Assembly (NCBI GenBank): GCA_049317725.1
Contig: JBMOHS010000190.1
Coordinates: forward strand, 1 to 7,124
Direction: 5' to 3'
Length of the DNA: 7,124 nucleotides
From: CAIOZW01 sp049317725
GTDB lineage: Bacteria > Acidobacteriota > Blastocatellia > RBC074
Positions 6,558-7,124 of the stretch are shown one piece after another (positions within the stretch are counted from its first letter, which is position 1; every line of letters starts with the position of its first letter). The notes beneath the pieces are model-generated. The model was not told the DNA's origin, ran no database searches, and saw nothing but the letters and a program-made list of their open reading frames with translations. The position numbers were made by a program, and so were the translations under genes.

Positions 6558-7124
6558 TCAGGGGGTGGCCTGACAAGGGACCGTGGTCTCCACGGACAAG
6601 TCCTTGCCATCGGTCGAGATCGTGATCGCGCCGCAGGCCGATGTGCGGTAGACCTGGACACCCCGCTGATGAAGTCGGTCGAGCACCTCGGCATGGGGAT
6701 GGCCGAAGGGGCTCGGCGAGCCTGCCGAAACGATGGCGATCCTCGCCCCAACGCGGTCGAGAAACGGTGCCGTCGAGGAGGTCCGGGAGCCGTGATGGGC
6801 CAACTTGAGCACCTCGGCGGCAGGATCGAGACCCGCCGCCAGCAGCGCGGCCTCTGCGCCAGCCTCGATGTCCCCTGGAAGGAGAAACCGGTGCTGTCCG
6901 TACGTCAGTCGCAAGACGAGCGACCGATCGTTCGGGGAGCGAAACGTTCGAGGGTCGGCGACAAAGAGTGCTTCCACTCGAACCCCTCCGATCTCGAAGT
7001 TGTCCCCTGTTTTGAGGGAACGCTGCGGAATGCCCACCTCGGCAATCCTCTCCTGAAACCGGCCCTCTTCCCTGCTCTCCAAGCCGGCGGGCCCGTCTCC
7101 CTGCCACCCCTGCCACCCCTGCCA
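6558..7124 (-). CDS. comEC: ComEC/Rec2-type DNA internalisation protein, C-terminal metallo-beta-lactamase domain (5'-partial)
   Basis: The 188 visible residues are the C-terminal part of a beta-lactamase-fold domain (COG2333). They contain FLLPGDIEAGAE, LKLAHHGSRTSS (His pair coded at 6792-6797), AIVSAG, FGHPH (around 6691-6705) and RTSACGAITI. The order and spacing fit the C-terminus of ComEC, the inner-membrane channel for transforming DNA; the domain is proposed to degrade the non-transforming strand. The frame stays open to base 7124, so the ComEC membrane domain and the N-terminal HxHxDH part of the hydrolase lie outside the window. Possible starts inside the window, such as the TTG at 7080-7082, would cut the domain and are rejected. 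The first visible residues are a WQG triplet repeat. The stop codon abuts that of the convergent FGE gene. A stand-alone ComEC-like hydrolase cannot be excluded without the upstream part. Confidence 0.85.
   Translation of the reverse strand, partial: WQGWQGWQGDGPAGLESREEGRFQERIAEVGIPQRSLKTGDNFEIGGVRVEALFVADPRTFRSPNDRSLVLRLTYGQHRFLLPGDIEAGAEAALLAAGLDPAAEVLKLAHHGSRTSSTAPFLDRVGARIAIVSAGSPSPFGHPHAEVLDRLHQRGVQVYRTSACGAITISTDGKDLSVETTVPCQATP
7102..7124. repeat. 9-bp tandem direct repeat TGCCACCCC, running off the window
   Basis: Two exact copies (7102-7110, 7111-7119) and the first five bases of a third (7120-7124) are visible. On the - strand the unit reads in the comEC frame as Trp-Gln-Gly, giving WQGWQGWQG. 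The true copy number is unknown because the window ends inside the array. Confidence 0.75.

Noticed and set aside
6581..6595. CCGTGG-TCT-CCACGG hairpin near the comEC end
   Set aside because: Six-bp stem inside the comEC coding region with no T run; probably chance in GC-rich sequence.
6295..7116. 273-codon open frame on the - strand overlapping comEC and FGE
   Set aside because: It crosses two genes with clear protein motifs in other frames and has none itself.

Overview
The window is about 7.1 kb of dense, GC-rich (roughly 60-65% by eye) bacterial chromosome. It holds six complete or nearly complete genes on the + strand and the 3' end of one gene on the - strand. There are no RNA genes, insertion sequences, CRISPR arrays or phage genes that I can see. 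The longest gap between genes is 52 bases. Taxonomy cannot be fixed from the sequence alone. A eukaryote-like formylglycine-generating enzyme made as a lipoprotein, next to a GT2 / methyltransferase / GT-C module, reminds me of Verrucomicrobiota, Planctomycetota or Acidobacteriota. An acidophilic verrucomicrobial methanotroph is one possibility; this is a low-confidence inference.

Layout: (1) 1-1221, an AlbA_2 (Schlafen-type) putative DNA-binding protein with a C-terminal HATPase_c_4-like region, probably cut at its 5' end by the window edge. (2) 1274-1714, a membrane-anchored helix-hairpin-helix protein resembling ComEA. (3) 1711-2916, a family 2 glycosyltransferase of the polyprenyl-phosphate sugar synthase type with four C-terminal membrane helices. 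(4) 2945-3571, a class I SAM methyltransferase. (5) 3568-5340, a large GT-C/PMT-type membrane glycosyltransferase. (6) 5337-6557, a predicted lipoprotein formylglycine-generating enzyme with both catalytic cysteines. (7) 6558-7124 on the - strand, the C-terminal metallo-beta-lactamase-fold domain of a ComEC/Rec2-type DNA uptake protein, which continues past the right edge.

Genes 2-6 look like one translationally coupled operon: three of the four junctions are ATGA stop/start overlaps and the fourth is a 28-base gap with a strong Shine-Dalgarno sequence. A plausible reading is that the GT2 enzyme loads a sugar onto a polyprenyl phosphate, the methyltransferase modifies a sugar or lipid intermediate, and the GT-C enzyme transfers the sugar on the outer face of the inner membrane. 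The FGE would activate type I sulfatases outside the cytoplasm. The ComEA-like gene that opens the operon and the convergent comEC at its far end form a second theme, DNA uptake. The operon and comEC meet with directly abutting stop codons (TGATCA).

The most notable points are the exported FGE with its His-rich linker and its lack of the disulfides known from human FGE, the conserved-looking GT2-MT-GT-C module, and a 9-bp tandem repeat inside comEC at the window edge. None of these alone proves a new system.
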